Shown: positions 1 to 10,294, counted from the stretch's first letter. The stretch: DNA of 64,000 nt from Stenotrophomonas oahuensis (GCF_031834595.1 NZ_CP115541.1:2412501-2476500), one strand, 5' to 3'. The notes: generated by a model from the letters alone, not told the origin. Numbers and translations: made by a program.

Positions 1-11
1 CGCGACCGGGC

Positions 12-482
12 ATGCGTGGCGTTTCGCTGCTGGAGATGCTGCTGGTGGTGGCGCTGATCGCCATCATTGGCGTGATCACTGCCACCGCGATGAACGGCGG
101 CATCGACGGCCTGCGCCTGCGCAATGCCGGCAAGGAAGTGGCCAGCCAGCTGCGCTACACGCGCACCCAGGCCATTGCCAGCGGCGAGATGCAGCGCTTC
201 CTGATCGATCCGCGCACACGGCGCTGGGAAGCCGCCAACGGCCGCCACGGGGAATTGCCGGACGCGCTCGAGGTGCGCTTCCACGGTGCTGCGCAGGCCG
301 CCGCCGGCACCGGCCAGGGCGGCATCGCCTTCCATCCAGACGGCGGCTCCAGCGGCGGCACCATCGAACTGGACCTGCGTGGTGCCCTCTGGCGCATCGA
401 CGTGGCCTGGATCACCGGCGAAGTCCGCTCCGGCCCGGTACGGGACACCGATCGCGGTGTTGTCGGGGGAACGCCGCCATGA
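12..482 (+). CDS. xpsH: Type II secretion minor pseudopilin GspH/XpsH
   Basis: Minor pseudopilin of the Xps type II secretion pseudopilus in the inner membrane and periplasm. The N-terminus carries a prepilin-type signal: a Gly at residue 3 is followed by VSLLE, with the conserved Glu at +5, and then a hydrophobic helix (residues 9-27). The rest is the variable globular head. It overlaps xpsI by 4 bases (ATGA). The frame stays open upstream to base 3 (codons for R, P, G), so the true start may lie before the window; I kept the first visible ATG. The position before I-J-K-L-M-N-D supports the H assignment. Confidence 0.88.
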   Translation: MRGVSLLEMLLVVALIAIIGVITATAMNGGIDGLRLRNAGKEVASQLRYTRTQAIASGEMQRFLIDPRTRRWEAANGRHGELPDALEVRFHGAAQAAAGTGQGGIAFHPDGGSSGGTIELDLRGALWRIDVAWITGEVRSGPVRDTDRGVVGGTPP

Positions 483-901
483 AACACCAACGCGGCTATT
501 CCCTCCTGGAAGTCATCGTCGCCTTCGCCCTGCTGGCACTGGCCCTGACCCTGCTGCTGGGCAGCCTGTCCGGCGCATCCCGTCAGGTGCACAACGCCGA
601 CCTGCGCACCCGCGCGGTGCTGCACGCGCAATCCCTGCTCGCACTGAGCGGTGTCGATGCGCCCCTGCAGGAAGGTCGCCAGCAAGGGCAATGGGAAGAC
701 GGTCGCTACCGCTGGGAACTGCAGGTGGCTCCGTTCGTGGAGCCACGCAGCAGCAGCGTGCCGGCAACGGCCGACAGCAGCGCGACCGGCCCGCAACTGG
801 CCGAACTGAGCCTGCAGGTGCGCTGGGGTGAAAGCGAAGGCGAGCAGCTGCAATGGCGCACCCTGCGTCTGCTGCCGCCCGCGCAGGGGGCAGCACGATG
901 A
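479..901 (+). CDS. xpsI: Type II secretion minor pseudopilin GspI/XpsI
   Basis: Minor pseudopilin, expected to form the pseudopilus tip with J and K. The prepilin leader is short and basic (MKHQRG), with cleavage expected after Gly6, then YSLLE with Glu at +5 and a Leu/Ala-rich transmembrane helix. The 140-residue length fits GspI. The start overlaps the xpsH stop and the stop overlaps the xpsJ start (ATGA at both ends), so translational coupling is likely. Confidence 0.9.
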   Translation: MKHQRGYSLLEVIVAFALLALALTLLLGSLSGASRQVHNADLRTRAVLHAQSLLALSGVDAPLQEGRQQGQWEDGRYRWELQVAPFVEPRSSSVPATADSSATGPQLAELSLQVRWGESEGEQLQWRTLRLLPPAQGAAR

Positions 902-1548
902 CCCTGGGCGCGCGCCAGCGCGGCTTCACCCTGATCGAAATCCTGCTGGCCACGGTGCTGCTGGTCGGCGGGCTGGCGATTGCGTTCGCGACCGTGCGCT
1001 CTGCCATGCAGATCGCACAGCGCGGCGAACGCGTGGCGGCGCAGAACGAGCGCATGCGCGCGGTGGAAGGCTTTCTGCGTCGTCGCCTGAGCATGGCGCT
1101 GCCGACCGCCGCTGAACCCCCGGATCCCACCCGTGAGCCGCTGTACTTCCAGGGCGAAGCACAGCGCATGCTGTTCGTGTCCGAACTGCCCGGCTACCTG
1201 GGGCGGGGCGGGCCGTACGTGCATGAACTGCAGGTACGCGGAGGCGGCGATGCGCAGCGCCTGGAGCTAGGCCTGACCCTGGTCCAGAACGGTGAACGCG
1301 TGGACGAGACACCGCCGCGCCCACCGGAAATGCTGGCTGACGCGCTGCGCGAGGTGCAGTTCCGCTATCGCGGCGTGGATGTGCGGACCGGGCAGCTGGG
1401 GGACTGGCAGACGCAGTGGGATGACACCCGCCGCCTGCCGAATCTGGTGGAGATCCGCATCACCCCACAGCAGGGGCCAGCGTGGCCGCCGCTGGTGGTG
1501 GCGTTGTCGCAGTCACGCGGTGCGCGATCTGCCGGAGCCGGCACATGA
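898..1548 (+). CDS. xpsJ: Type II secretion minor pseudopilin GspJ/XpsJ
   Basis: Minor pseudopilin of about 216 residues. The chosen ATG gives a leader ending QRG at residue 9, followed by FTLIE with Glu at +5, the classical prepilin peptidase site. An in-frame ATG 45 bases upstream would put an unnatural extension before the leader, so it was rejected. The body contains the [18 protein letters not shown] stretch and a C-terminal LVEIRIT segment that I associate with GspJ. It overlaps its neighbours on both sides. Confidence 0.9.
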   Translation: MTLGARQRGFTLIEILLATVLLVGGLAIAFATVRSAMQIAQRGERVAAQNERMRAVEGFLRRRLSMALPTAAEPPDPTREPLYFQGEAQRMLFVSELPGYLGRGGPYVHELQVRGGGDAQRLELGLTLVQNGERVDETPPRPPEMLADALREVQFRYRGVDVRTGQLGDWQTQWDDTRRLPNLVEIRITPQQGPAWPPLVVALSQSRGARSAGAGT

Positions 1549-2417
1549 TGCGGCATGCTGCGCGGGGTGCCGCCCTGGTGCTGGTGCTGTGGCTGATCGC
1601 CCTGCTCACCGCCGTGGTGGGTGCGTTTGCACTCAGCGCGCGCATCGAGCACATGCAGCAGCGCGTCAGCGGCGACGATGCGGTCGGGCAGGAACATGCG
1701 CGCGCCGGGGTGGAGTACGCGCTGTACCGGCTGCAGCCCAATGCACTGCAGCCGCCTTGGACGCCGGACGGGCGTCGCTACCGGTGGACATTCGACGATC
1801 GCACCATCGACCTGCGCATCATCGACGAGAACGGCAAGGTCAATCTCAATCTGGCCGATGCCACCCTGCTGAGCGGCTTGATGGAAGCGGTGGAGGTCGA
1901 ACCCGCGCGCGCGAAGCAACTGGCCGGGGCGATCATCGACTGGCGCGACCCGGACAGTCTGAAACAGCCCGGTGGCGGGGCCGAAACGGCCGATTACGTC
2001 GCCGCTCGCCTGCCTTATGGGGCGCGCAATGCGCGCTTTGAAACGCTGGGCGAGCTGCAGCGCGTGCTCGGCATGGATGCAGCGTTGTATGAACGGTTGG
2101 AACCGCTGCTGACCCTGTACAGTCGGCAGTCGCGCCCGGATCCGCGCTTTGCCGCCGGGCCGGTGTTGCAGGCGCTGGGGCTGGATGCCGATCGCCTGCT
2201 GGCCGACCGCGAACGCCTGCAGGGCAGTGACGGCGACGGAAACGTGACCGCAGCGGCACCGGTGGGCGGCAGTGGCACTTATAGTATCGAGAGCCGCGCC
2301 ATGGACCCGCGCGGCCGGGTTTCAGTCCTGCGCGCGGTGGTGCGCAGGGGCGCAGCAGGCACGCCGGGCACGGCATACACGGTACTTCGCTGGGAACAGG
2401 GAATGGCAGCACGATGA
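1545..2417 (+). CDS. xpsK: Type II secretion pseudopilin GspK/XpsK
   Basis: Largest minor pseudopilin (about 290 residues), thought to cap the pseudopilus tip. The leader MMRHAARG is followed by [13 protein letters not shown]; there is no Glu at +5, which is characteristic of GspK and separates it from H, I and J. A GspK-type segment [21 protein letters not shown] lies near residues 90-110, followed by a helix-hairpin-like region with WRDPD near residue 130. The start was moved from an upstream ATG to the codon that overlaps the xpsJ stop. Confidence 0.9.
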   Translation: MMRHAARGAALVLVLWLIALLTAVVGAFALSARIEHMQQRVSGDDAVGQEHARAGVEYALYRLQPNALQPPWTPDGRRYRWTFDDRTIDLRIIDENGKVNLNLADATLLSGLMEAVEVEPARAKQLAGAIIDWRDPDSLKQPGGGAETADYVAARLPYGARNARFETLGELQRVLGMDAALYERLEPLLTLYSRQSRPDPRFAAGPVLQALGLDADRLLADRERLQGSDGDGNVTAAAPVGGSGTYSIESRAMDPRGRVSVLRAVVRRGAAGTPGTAYTVLRWEQGMAAR

Positions 2418-3580
2418 CTTCATGGCGGGACAGTCTGGTGCAGGCACGGGGGCGGTTCGCGCCGGGCGTGGGCAATGGTCTGCGCTGGTGGCGGCGTTCC
2501 CTGCTGGCCTGGTTGCCGGTGCGCTGGCAGTGGGCGCTGGGCTGGTCGCGTTCGCGCCTGCTGCTTGCCCGCGACGGTGAGCAGCTGATCGTGCAGCGCG
2601 ACACCGCCGGCGAACTGCAACCGGTGCTGCAGCTTCCCTGGCCGCAGTCGCCCGCCGATCTGGAGCCGGTGCTGGATGCGCGCGTGCGCGGCCTGCCGCG
2701 CTACTGGGTGCTGCCGGCCCCGGCCGTGCTGCGGCGCTCATTGCGGCTGCCTGCCGCTGCTGCGCCGCGACTGCGCGACGTGGTCGGGTTTGAGATCGAC
2801 CGGCAGACCCCGTTCGAGCCGGGCCAGGTGCACTACGACGTGCGCGAAGGCGACACCCTGCCGGACGGGCAGCTGCAGGTCGAACTGGTGGTGATTCCGC
2901 GTCCGGCGCTGGAGCAGTGGCTGCAGCAGTCGGGCAGCTGGGCCGGCCAGCTCGCCGGCGTGGATGCCGACGATGGCAGCGGCCAGCCGCTCGGCGTGAA
3001 CCTGCTGCCGGTCGGCCAGCGCTTCGTGGCGCGTGACCCGATGCGGCGCTGGAACCTGCTGCTGGGTGCGGCGGCCGTGGTGCTGCTGGCACTGGCAGGC
3101 AACCAGCTGCTGCTCAACCGCGAGCGCGCTGCCGACCAGCTGCACGAACAGGTCAATGCGGCCGCACGCGATGCGCGCGCAGTCGCCGCCGAGCGCGAAC
3201 ACCTGCAGCGACTGGTGGATGGCGCGGCGTTCCTGGAAGAAAAGCGCACGGCCCAGGCCAGCACGCTGGAAGTGTGGAACGAACTGACCCGCCTGCTGCC
3301 CGACGGCACCTATCTGGAGAAGCTGTCGGTGGAAGGCCGCACCCTGCAGCTGATCGGCCTCAGCCGCGAAGCGTCGCAGCTGGTTCCGCTGCTGCAGGCG
3401 TCGCCACTGTGGACCAAGGTCAACCTGACCGGGGTGCTGCAGGCCGATGGCGGCGCGGGCGGTCGCGACCGCTTCACCCTGACCGCTGAACTGCAGCCGC
3501 TGCCTGGTGCTGCCCCTGCTGCGCCAGCGGCTGCCCCTGCCTCGGAGGTTGCCAATGGCAATGCCGCCGACACGCCGTGA
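2414..3580 (+). CDS. xpsL: Type II secretion inner-membrane platform protein GspL/XpsL (PilN-type C-terminus)
   Basis: Inner-membrane platform component that couples the ATPase XpsE (upstream of this window) to XpsM. It has 388 residues: a cytoplasmic N-terminal part with an actin-like fold in the family, one transmembrane segment (about residues 217-233, [16 protein letters not shown]), and a periplasmic PilN/ferredoxin-like part with a heptad-rich stretch and the [20 protein letters not shown] motif. It starts on the xpsK stop (ATGA) and overlaps the start of xpsM by 26 bases. Confidence 0.86.
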   Translation: MTSWRDSLVQARGRFAPGVGNGLRWWRRSLLAWLPVRWQWALGWSRSRLLLARDGEQLIVQRDTAGELQPVLQLPWPQSPADLEPVLDARVRGLPRYWVLPAPAVLRRSLRLPAAAAPRLRDVVGFEIDRQTPFEPGQVHYDVREGDTLPDGQLQVELVVIPRPALEQWLQQSGSWAGQLAGVDADDGSGQPLGVNLLPVGQRFVARDPMRRWNLLLGAAAVVLLALAGNQLLLNRERAADQLHEQVNAAARDARAVAAEREHLQRLVDGAAFLEEKRTAQASTLEVWNELTRLLPDGTYLEKLSVEGRTLQLIGLSREASQLVPLLQASPLWTKVNLTGVLQADGGAGGRDRFTLTAELQPLPGAAPAAPAAAPASEVANGNAADTP

Positions 3581-4331
3581 CCGCTGGCTGGCGCTGGGCC
3601 TGCTGCTGGTAGCCCTCGTACTGGCTTACCTGCTGCTGGTGCACCCGTGGTTCACCCGCCCGCTGCTCGACATCAATCAAGGCATCACCGAAGTGCAGGA
3701 CCGGCAGCTTCGCGTCGATGCGCAGTTGCAGCAGCGCGATGCAGTGAACAAGCGACTGCAGCAGGTGCAGGCCGCGCTGGCCGGCCGCCCCGGTTTCCTG
3801 CGCGAAGCCACCGCCGAATCGGCCGCTGCCGCGCTGTCCTCGCGCCTGCAGGACGCAGTGGCCTCGGCCAGCCCTGGCAACCGCAGCTGCACCATCAGCA
3901 ACCGCTCGCCGTTGACCGACAACAGTCCCGATGCCGCGTTCCCACGGGTCGCCCTGCAGGTGCGGCTGCGCTGCGGCGTGCCGGAAATGGCCGCCGTGCT
4001 GCACACCCTGGAAACCGGCAGCCCACGCCTGTTCGTGGGCAATCTCAATCTGCTGGCGCAGCGTTTCCAGCAGTCGCCCAATGAAAGCGGCTTGGGGCTG
4101 GATGTCTCCTTCGAGCTGGTCGGCTATCTGCAGCCGGGCCTGACCCCGGACGTCGCGGCGGCCGCCGCGGTGCCGCCGTCGGTGCCTGCACCCGAACCAA
4201 GCGGCCTGGAACCCGCGGGCCTGCAGCCCACCGCCGATGGTCCCGGTGCCGCGATGGGCGCGCCTGCCGACCCTGCCGCTGCGGATGCCGCGGCAAGCGA
4301 ACCGGTACAGGAGGCCCCGCATGAAAATTGA
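3555..4331 (+). CDS. xpsM: Type II secretion inner-membrane protein GspM/XpsM
   Basis: Bitopic platform protein that pairs with XpsL and stabilises it. The ATG at 3555 is preceded by a good GGAGG six bases upstream, inside the xpsL coding region; a second ATG two codons later is further from it. After a short basic N-terminus there is one transmembrane helix (about residues 9-27), then a coiled-coil-like stretch rich in Gln and Leu and a periplasmic domain. The last 60 residues are Ala/Pro-rich and probably unstructured. It ends with a TGA inside the xpsN start region. Confidence 0.85.
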   Translation: MAMPPTRRDRWLALGLLLVALVLAYLLLVHPWFTRPLLDINQGITEVQDRQLRVDAQLQQRDAVNKRLQQVQAALAGRPGFLREATAESAAAALSSRLQDAVASASPGNRSCTISNRSPLTDNSPDAAFPRVALQVRLRCGVPEMAAVLHTLETGSPRLFVGNLNLLAQRFQQSPNESGLGLDVSFELVGYLQPGLTPDVAAAAAVPPSVPAPEPSGLEPAGLQPTADGPGAAMGAPADPAAADAAASEPVQEAPHEN

Positions 4332-5112
4332 GTGGGCATCCCTGCGCAGCTGGTGGCTGGGCGGTGTGGCACTGTGGGCTGGCGCGATCTGGGTTGCCAC
4401 GCTGTTCGGCCTGGGCGGACGCATCGCGCCGCCCGACGCGGATGCGCAGTCTGCACCGCGCCTGCCGATGCTGGCACCGGCCGCGGCTGACCGCATCACC
4501 TCGCCGCAGGCGTATGCCGGCATCAGCGAGCGCCCGCTGTTCGCCGAAGACCGCAAGCCGCGTCCGTACCTGCTGGGCGGCAGCGAGCCGGGGGCCACAA
4601 CCAGTGCGGTCACCCTGACCGGGGTGTTGCTGACCTCGGAGTTCGGCATGGCCATCCTGACCACCGACCAGAAGCAGTCACTGCGCCTGCGTCTGAACGG
4701 CGAGGCCGTCAACGGCTGGCAGCTGGTGGCGTTGGAGCCGCGCAGTGCCACCGTCACCGGCCCCAGCGGCACGCAGACGCTGGAGCTGGTGACCTTCAGC
4801 GGGCAGGGCGGTGAGCCGCCCACCGTGTTGGGCAGCACCGCGGCTACACCGTCGTCGGGGCAGGGGCCGGTCGCGCAGGGCACGATCGTGCCGCCGCCGT
4901 CGCATCCTTCACCGCCGGTACGGCCCAGCGCACCGGTGCCTGCACCGGCACCCGCGCCAGCCCAGAATGCCGGCAACCCGGCCGCGCAGGGCCCGAGCGA
5001 AGCGCAGATGCAGGCCATCCGCGCGCGCATCCAGGCCCGCCGCCAGCAACTGCAGCAGCAACAGCAACAGTCACAGCGACCGCCTGCGGGCGGCTCCGGT
5101 CAAAACCCTTAG
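4321..5112 (+). CDS. xpsN: Type II secretion protein GspN/XpsN (GspC-like role)
   Basis: About 263 residues with one N-terminal transmembrane helix (residues 12-32), a periplasmic segment with ISERPLFAEDRKPRPYL and LTGVLLTSEFGMAILTTDQ that resembles the homology region of GspC, and a long Pro/Ala tail ending in a Gln-rich run. In Xanthomonas the xps cluster has no separate gspC, and XpsN is known to interact with XpsL/XpsM and the secretin, so it probably fills that role. The start overlaps xpsM by 11 bases; xpsD follows 9 bases after the stop. Confidence 0.82.
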   Translation: MKIEWASLRSWWLGGVALWAGAIWVATLFGLGGRIAPPDADAQSAPRLPMLAPAAADRITSPQAYAGISERPLFAEDRKPRPYLLGGSEPGATTSAVTLTGVLLTSEFGMAILTTDQKQSLRLRLNGEAVNGWQLVALEPRSATVTGPSGTQTLELVTFSGQGGEPPTVLGSTAATPSSGQGPVAQGTIVPPPSHPSPPVRPSAPVPAPAPAPAQNAGNPAAQGPSEAQMQAIRARIQARRQQLQQQQQQSQRPPAGGSGQNP

Positions 5113-5121
5113 AGTGAACGC

Positions 5122-7329
5122 ATGACCTTGCGCCTATTTCCCCTTTCGTTCGCGGTCGCCCTGCTGGTCGGCTGCGCCACTGTGCCTGCCCCGGAAGTGC
5201 GCCGCGATGCCGTGCTCGACGGCACTCACCAGGTGGTGGCCGGCGATGGCTCGCATGACGGCGTGGAGACCCAGGCGCTGGGCAGCGAAGGCAGCCCGCA
5301 GGCGGTGATCCGTCGCGGCACCGGCACCATGATCAACCGCAGTGCGGCATCGGCACCGTCGCCGGCGCTGTCGCAGGCCAGCACGGGGACGGCCACCTTC
5401 AACTTCGAAGGCGAATCCGTGCACGCCGTGGTCAAGGCGATCCTGGGCGACATGCTGGGCCAGAACTACGTCATCGCACCGGGCGTGCAGGGCACCGTCA
5501 CCCTGGCCACGCCCAAGCCGGTGTCCTCCGCCCAGGCGTTGAACCTGCTGGAAATGGTGCTGGGCTGGAACAACGCCCGCATGGTCTACAGCGGCGGCCG
5601 CTACAACATCGTCGCTGCCGACCAGGCCCTGGCCGGCACCGTGGCACCCAGTACCGCACCGCCGGCCAATGCGCGCGGCTTCGAGGTACGCGTGGTGCCG
5701 CTGCAGTACATCTCGGCGACGGAAATGAAAAAGGTGCTGGAGCCGTACGCGCGGCCCAATGCCATCGTCAATGTCGACAGTGGTCGCAATGTGATCACCC
5801 TCGGCGGCACCCGCGCGGAACTGGAAAACTATCTGCGCACCGTTGAGATCTTCGACGTGGACTGGCTGTCAGGCATGTCGGTGGGCGTGTTCCCGATCCA
5901 GACCGGCAAGGCTGAGCAGGTCGCCGCCGACCTGGAGAAAGTGTTCGGCGAAGAAAGTAAAACCCCAAGCGCCGGCATGTTCCGCTTCCTGCCGCTGGAG
6001 AATGCCAATGCGGTGCTGGTGATCACCCCGCAGGCGCGCTACCTGGACCAGATCCAGCAGTGGCTGGAGCGCATCGACACCGCCGGTGGCAGCGCCCGCC
6101 TGTTCTCCTACGAGCTGCGTTACATCAAGGCCAAGGACCTGGCGGAACGTCTCGCCGAAGCCTTCGCCAGCGAGAACGGCCGCGGTGGTCGCAGTGGCGG
6201 CGGTTCGCTGGCTCCCGGCGCGATCGCGCAGGAACTGAACAGCCGTGACGGAACCAGTGGCAACAGCCTCAACAACACCCAGCTGGGCAGCAGCGGGACC
6301 AGCCGCACCGGCGGCCTCGGCGATGGCACCATGAACCTGCCGCAGCGTCAGTCCGGCAATGCCAGCTTCAACCTGGAAGTGCAGGGCGACAGCGTCGGTG
6401 TATCCGCGGTGGAGGAAACCAACACGCTGCTGGTGCGTTCCACCCCGCAGGCGTGGCGCTCGATCCGCGAGGTGATCGAAAAGCTCGACGTGATGCCGAT
6501 GCAGGTGCATATCGAAGCGCAGGTCGCCGAAGTCGCGCTGACCGGTGACCTCAGCTACGGCGTGAACTGGTTCTTCGAACAGGCGGTGACCACCGGGAAG
6601 ACCGAAAGCGGCATCGACCTGCCCAGTGCGTTGGGGCGTTCGATCTGGGGCAGCATCTCCGGTGCTGTCGGTGAGAATGGCCTGGGCTGGACGTTCCTCG
6701 GCAAGAACGCCGCTGCCGTGGTGACCGCGTTGGACAAGGTCACCAACCTGCGGCTGCTGCAGACCCCGTCGATCTTCGTGCGCAACAACGCCGAGGCCAC
6801 CTTGAACGTGGGCACCCAGATTCCGATCAACTCGGTGTCGGTGAACACCGGCGTGGGCAGCGACAACACCTACAGCCAGGTGCAGTACCTGGACACCGGT
6901 GTGATCCTCAAAGTGCGTCCGCGCATCACCCGCGACGGCGTGGTGTTCCTGGACATCGTGCAGGAAGTCAGCTCCGCCGGTGCGGTGCCGGCGGGCTGCG
7001 ACCCGACCCGCAGCACCTGCAATCCGCCGATCAACACCCGCAAGATTTCCACCGAGGCGGCGGTGCAGAGCGGCGACACCATCATGCTGGCCGGCCTGAT
7101 CACCAACTCCGATGAAGACGGTGCCAACGGTGTGCCGGGGCTGAGCAGGATTCCGGTGCTGGGCGCGCTGTTCGGCAAGAAGACCCAGAACAGCGGGCGT
7201 TCGGAAGTGATCGTGCTGCTCACCCCGACCATCGTGCGTAACGCACAGGAGTCGCGCAATCTGACCGACGAGTACAGCAACCGCTTCCGCGCGATGGAGC
7301 CGTTCCCGACCCGCAAGGCCACCAACTAA
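5122..7329 (+). CDS. xpsD: Type II secretion secretin GspD/XpsD (outer-membrane lipoprotein)
   Basis: Forms the multimeric outer-membrane channel for folded exoproteins. The signal peptide ends in a lipobox LVGC with Cys18, so the secretin itself is predicted to be lipidated, as known for XpsD. An N0 domain spans about residues 90-170, N1/N2/N3 repeats about 185-470, and the secretin core about 480-715 with LLQTPSIFVRNNAEA, LDTGVILKVRPRIT and the C-terminal GVPGLSRIPVLGALF signature. The N3 repeat is interrupted by a Ser/Gly/Thr-rich insert (about residues 350-415). 735 residues. Last gene of the operon, followed by a hairpin. Confidence 0.95.
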   Translation: MTLRLFPLSFAVALLVGCATVPAPEVRRDAVLDGTHQVVAGDGSHDGVETQALGSEGSPQAVIRRGTGTMINRSAASAPSPALSQASTGTATFNFEGESVHAVVKAILGDMLGQNYVIAPGVQGTVTLATPKPVSSAQALNLLEMVLGWNNARMVYSGGRYNIVAADQALAGTVAPSTAPPANARGFEVRVVPLQYISATEMKKVLEPYARPNAIVNVDSGRNVITLGGTRAELENYLRTVEIFDVDWLSGMSVGVFPIQTGKAEQVAADLEKVFGEESKTPSAGMFRFLPLENANAVLVITPQARYLDQIQQWLERIDTAGGSARLFSYELRYIKAKDLAERLAEAFASENGRGGRSGGGSLAPGAIAQELNSRDGTSGNSLNNTQLGSSGTSRTGGLGDGTMNLPQRQSGNASFNLEVQGDSVGVSAVEETNTLLVRSTPQAWRSIREVIEKLDVMPMQVHIEAQVAEVALTGDLSYGVNWFFEQAVTTGKTESGIDLPSALGRSIWGSISGAVGENGLGWTFLGKNAAAVVTALDKVTNLRLLQTPSIFVRNNAEATLNVGTQIPINSVSVNTGVGSDNTYSQVQYLDTGVILKVRPRITRDGVVFLDIVQEVSSAGAVPAGCDPTRSTCNPPINTRKISTEAAVQSGDTIMLAGLITNSDEDGANGVPGLSRIPVLGALFGKKTQNSGRSEVIVLLTPTIVRNAQESRNLTDEYSNRFRAMEPFPTRKATN

Positions 7330-7338
7330 GCGACCCAG

Positions 7339-7361
7339 CCGGCTGCCGTCTTCGCAGCCGG
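7339..7361 (+). terminator. Hairpin after xpsD
   Basis: CCGGCTGC and GCAGCCGG form an 8-bp stem with a 7-base loop just after the xpsD stop. There is no long T-run, so termination may be partial or the hairpin may only stabilise the mRNA 3' end. Confidence 0.5.
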
Positions 7362-7380
7362 GCTGTTACCCTGCGGTCAG

Positions 7381-8253
7381 ATGCCGCGCGTTGGGGGACG
7401 GATGGGGACAGTCGTGTTGCTGCCGATGGGCGTGGATGACACCGCGCTGGACCGGTGCCTGGGCGCACTGGACGCCGGCACCCCGGCCGGCACGGCGATC
7501 TGGCTGGCCGACGACGGCCAGGCCGGGCCGCGCGCACAGGCGGTGATCGAACACTGGCTGGCGCATACCCCGTTGCAGGCCGAGTACACCCGCCGTGCCC
7601 GCGCCATCGGTGAAGTGGCGCACCTTGATGAAATGCTGCGTGCCTGCGACGGCACCGACGTGGTGGTGCTGGCTCCGGACGCGGTGCCGGCCCCTGGTTG
7701 GCTGCAACAGTTGGATGCCTGTTTCGCCCGCGATGCCTCGATCGGCTCGGCCACGCCGTGGTGCAACGCTGGCGAAACCGCCGCGTGGCCGCGGTTGGGC
7801 GAGATCAGCCCGGTGCCGGAGCACCTCGATGCCATCGCCCAGGCGTGTGCGGCGCTGCCCAGCCTGCATCCGGAACTGCCCTCGGCGGTGACCCATGCGG
7901 TACTGCTGCGGGCCAACGCCCGGCGCAAGGCCGGCGGGCTGGACATGCACAGCTACGCCTCGTGGAGTGCCGCGCTGATTGACCTGAGCCTGCGCATGGC
8001 CGGTCTGGGCTGGCGCAATGCGCTGTGCGAAAACGCCTTCGTTGCGCGCGATACCGAATCAACGGCCCAGGACGGTGACATGGAAGCACTGGGCACGCGT
8101 TGGCCGGCGTGGCAGCCACGATTGGCCGGCTTCCTCATGGCCGATCCGTTGCGTGCCACCCGCGAAGCGCTGCAGCAGCTGCACCAACAGGCGATAATGC
8201 CGCGTTCGCAGGGCGACCTGTTTGCCGCGCCCGCCACGCCTGATCTGGAGTGA
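7381..8253 (+). CDS. Glycosyltransferase family 2-like protein
   Basis: About 290 residues. The N-terminus reads as a GT-A Rossmann strand (GTVVLLPMGVDD), with a strand pair IWLADDGQAG and a DGTDVVVLAPDAVPAPGWL segment that looks like the nucleotide-sugar and metal-binding region of family 2 glycosyltransferases. The canonical DXD is not obvious, so donor use is uncertain. An ATG at 7402, just before TVVLLPMG, may be the real start. The stop overlaps the GTG of the next glycosyltransferase, so the two are probably co-translated and act on the same surface glycan. The acceptor cannot be told from sequence. Confidence 0.7.
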   Translation: MPRVGGRMGTVVLLPMGVDDTALDRCLGALDAGTPAGTAIWLADDGQAGPRAQAVIEHWLAHTPLQAEYTRRARAIGEVAHLDEMLRACDGTDVVVLAPDAVPAPGWLQQLDACFARDASIGSATPWCNAGETAAWPRLGEISPVPEHLDAIAQACAALPSLHPELPSAVTHAVLLRANARRKAGGLDMHSYASWSAALIDLSLRMAGLGWRNALCENAFVARDTESTAQDGDMEALGTRWPAWQPRLAGFLMADPLRATREALQQLHQQAIMPRSQGDLFAAPATPDLE

Positions 8254-9101
8254 CCCGTTTGAATGCCCGCATTGCCGCCATCATCGTCAGCTACCAGAGC
8301 GCCAGCACCCTGGATGCCTGCCTGACCCGGCTGCGCGCCGCCCAGGACATCGCCGAGATCCGGGTGGTGGACAACAATTCCGACGATGGCACGCTGGAGA
8401 TCGTGCAGCGCCACGCCAGCGCCGACCCGCGCCTGCATTTCATCGCCAACCCGGACAACCCCGGTTTTGCAGCCGCCAACAACCAGGGCGTGGCCGACAG
8501 CCGCGCACCGTGGCTGGCCTTCATCAACCCGGACCTGATGGTCGATGCGGACACGCTGGCCCAGCTGTGCCAGCGCGGTGAGGCCCTAGGCGACTGCCTG
8601 CTGGGGGTGGAGCAGGTGGACGAAGCCGGTGTGCCGGACGCGGCCGTGCGTCGGCGTGACCCGGATTTCGCGGCCATGCTGCGCAACCCGGGGCAGGGCG
8701 CGAAGCTGGCGCTGCCGGTGGACCGGACGCAGACGCTGCAGCGGGTGCCGGCGCTGTCCGGGGCGCTGCTGCTGATGCCGCGGGCGCTGTTCGACCGCAT
8801 TGGCGGCTGGGACGCCGGCTACCGGCTGCACGCCGAAGACCTGGACCTGTGCCGGCGCGCGCGCGAGGCCGGGGCGGTGGTGGCCATTGCCAACGACCTG
8901 CGCGTGACCCACGTACGCGGGGTGTCCAGCCGCTCGCGCCCGTTCTTCGTGGAATGGCACAAGCACCGTGGCCTGTGGCGCTACTTCCGCAAGTTCGAGG
9001 CACCGCAGCGCAGCCTGCCGGTGCAGCTGGCGGTGTGGGGCGCGATCTGGGCCCATGCTCTGGTACAGGTTCCCCGCATCCTGATGCGGTCGGGCGCATA
9101 A
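8250..9101 (+). CDS. Glycosyltransferase family 2 (rhamnosyltransferase-like)
   Basis: A 283-residue GT2 with the family layout: [17 protein letters not shown] at the N-terminus, [10 protein letters not shown] around residue 38, [12 protein letters not shown] around 73, [13 protein letters not shown] as the DXD-equivalent region, and a [24 protein letters not shown] catalytic block. This pattern matches rhamnosyl/galactofuranosyl-type GT2 proteins. The GTG start overlaps the upstream TGA; a TTG three codons downstream is an alternative. pncB follows after 7 bases and may share the transcript. Confidence 0.85.
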   Translation: MTRLNARIAAIIVSYQSASTLDACLTRLRAAQDIAEIRVVDNNSDDGTLEIVQRHASADPRLHFIANPDNPGFAAANNQGVADSRAPWLAFINPDLMVDADTLAQLCQRGEALGDCLLGVEQVDEAGVPDAAVRRRDPDFAAMLRNPGQGAKLALPVDRTQTLQRVPALSGALLLMPRALFDRIGGWDAGYRLHAEDLDLCRRAREAGAVVAIANDLRVTHVRGVSSRSRPFFVEWHKHRGLWRYFRKFEAPQRSLPVQLAVWGAIWAHALVQVPRILMRSGA

Positions 9102-9108
9102 TCGCCCC

Positions 9109-10284
9109 ATGATCATTCAATCCCTGCTCGACACCGACCTGTACAAATTCACCATGATGCAGGCGGTGCTGCATCAGTACCCCGGCGCGCAGGTGCAGTA
9201 TCGGTTCAAGTGCCGCACGCCGGGTATCGACCTGGCCGCGTACATCGACCAGATCAACGCTGAAATCGACCATCTGTGCACGCTGCGCTTCACCGACGAA
9301 GAGCTGGATTACATGCGCGGCCTGCGCTTCGTGAAGCCGGACTTCGCCGACTTCCTCGGGCTGTTCCACCTCGACCGCAAGTACATCGACCTGCGTCCGT
9401 CGACCACGGTGCCGGGCGAGATCGAACTGGACATCACCGGTCCGTGGCTGCACACCATTCTGTTTGAAGTGCCGCTGCTGGCGATCATCAACGAGGTCTG
9501 GTTCCGCAACACCAGCACACCGGACTACGCCGAAGGTGAGCGCCGCCTGCAGGCCAAGACCGCGCTGCTGCGTGACACGCCGGGGTTCGAGCTGTGCCGG
9601 ATTGCCGACTACGGCAGCCGCCGCCGCTACTCGCGCGACTGGCATGCGCGCATGCTGCCGCAGCTGCGTGACGCGCTGGGCGCGCAGTTCGTCGGCACCA
9701 GCAACGTGCACTTCGCGCGCCTGTACGGCATGACCCCGCACGGCACCATGGCACACGAGTACCTGCAGGCGTTCCAGGCACTGGGCCCGCGACTGCGCGA
9801 CTCGCAGGTGGCGGCGCTGGAGTCGTGGGCACGCGAGTATCGTGGCGACCTGGGCATCGCGCTGTCCGATGTGGTCGGCCTGGACGCGTTCCTGCGCGAC
9901 TTCGACATGTACTTCTGCAAGCTGTTCGACGGTGTACGCCACGATTCGGGCGACCCGTTCGTCTGGGGCGACCGCATGCTGGAACACTTCCAGCAGCGCC
10001 GCGTGGACCCACGCAGCAAGGTGCTGGTGTTCAGCGACGGGCTGAACATCGAGAAGGTGATGCGCCTGTTCGACTACTTCCGCGGCCGCTGCCAGGTGGC
10101 GTTCGGGGTCGGCACGCACCTGACCAATGACCTCGGGCCGACGCCGCTGAACATCGTGATCAAGATGGTCCGCTGCAACGGGCAGCCGGTGGCAAAGCTG
10201 AGTGATTCGCCCGGCAAGAGCATGTGCGATGACCCGGGGTATCTGGCCTATCTGCGCCAGGTATTCGAGTTACCAGCGGGATGA
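9109..10284 (+). CDS. pncB: Nicotinate phosphoribosyltransferase
   Basis: Converts nicotinate and PRPP to nicotinate mononucleotide in the NAD salvage pathway, in the cytoplasm. 391 residues, the usual size for proteobacterial PncB. It starts with [15 protein letters not shown], has [14 protein letters not shown], a [23 protein letters not shown] block (His211 and His216; one of these corresponds to the regulatory phospho-His region of the family), and a [12 protein letters not shown] phosphate-binding region with VFSDGLN downstream. The gene sits after the glycosyltransferases and is followed by two facing SMAG palindromes. Confidence 0.96.
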   Translation: MIIQSLLDTDLYKFTMMQAVLHQYPGAQVQYRFKCRTPGIDLAAYIDQINAEIDHLCTLRFTDEELDYMRGLRFVKPDFADFLGLFHLDRKYIDLRPSTTVPGEIELDITGPWLHTILFEVPLLAIINEVWFRNTSTPDYAEGERRLQAKTALLRDTPGFELCRIADYGSRRRYSRDWHARMLPQLRDALGAQFVGTSNVHFARLYGMTPHGTMAHEYLQAFQALGPRLRDSQVAALESWAREYRGDLGIALSDVVGLDAFLRDFDMYFCKLFDGVRHDSGDPFVWGDRMLEHFQQRRVDPRSKVLVFSDGLNIEKVMRLFDYFRGRCQVAFGVGTHLTNDLGPTPLNIVIKMVRCNGQPVAKLSDSPGKSMCDDPGYLAYLRQVFELPAG

Positions 10285-10294
10285 CGGACCGCGC

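Noticed and set aside
8524..10119. A 531-codon minus-strand frame across the glycosyltransferase and pncB
   Set aside because: Spans two well-supported plus-strand genes and has no family resemblance.
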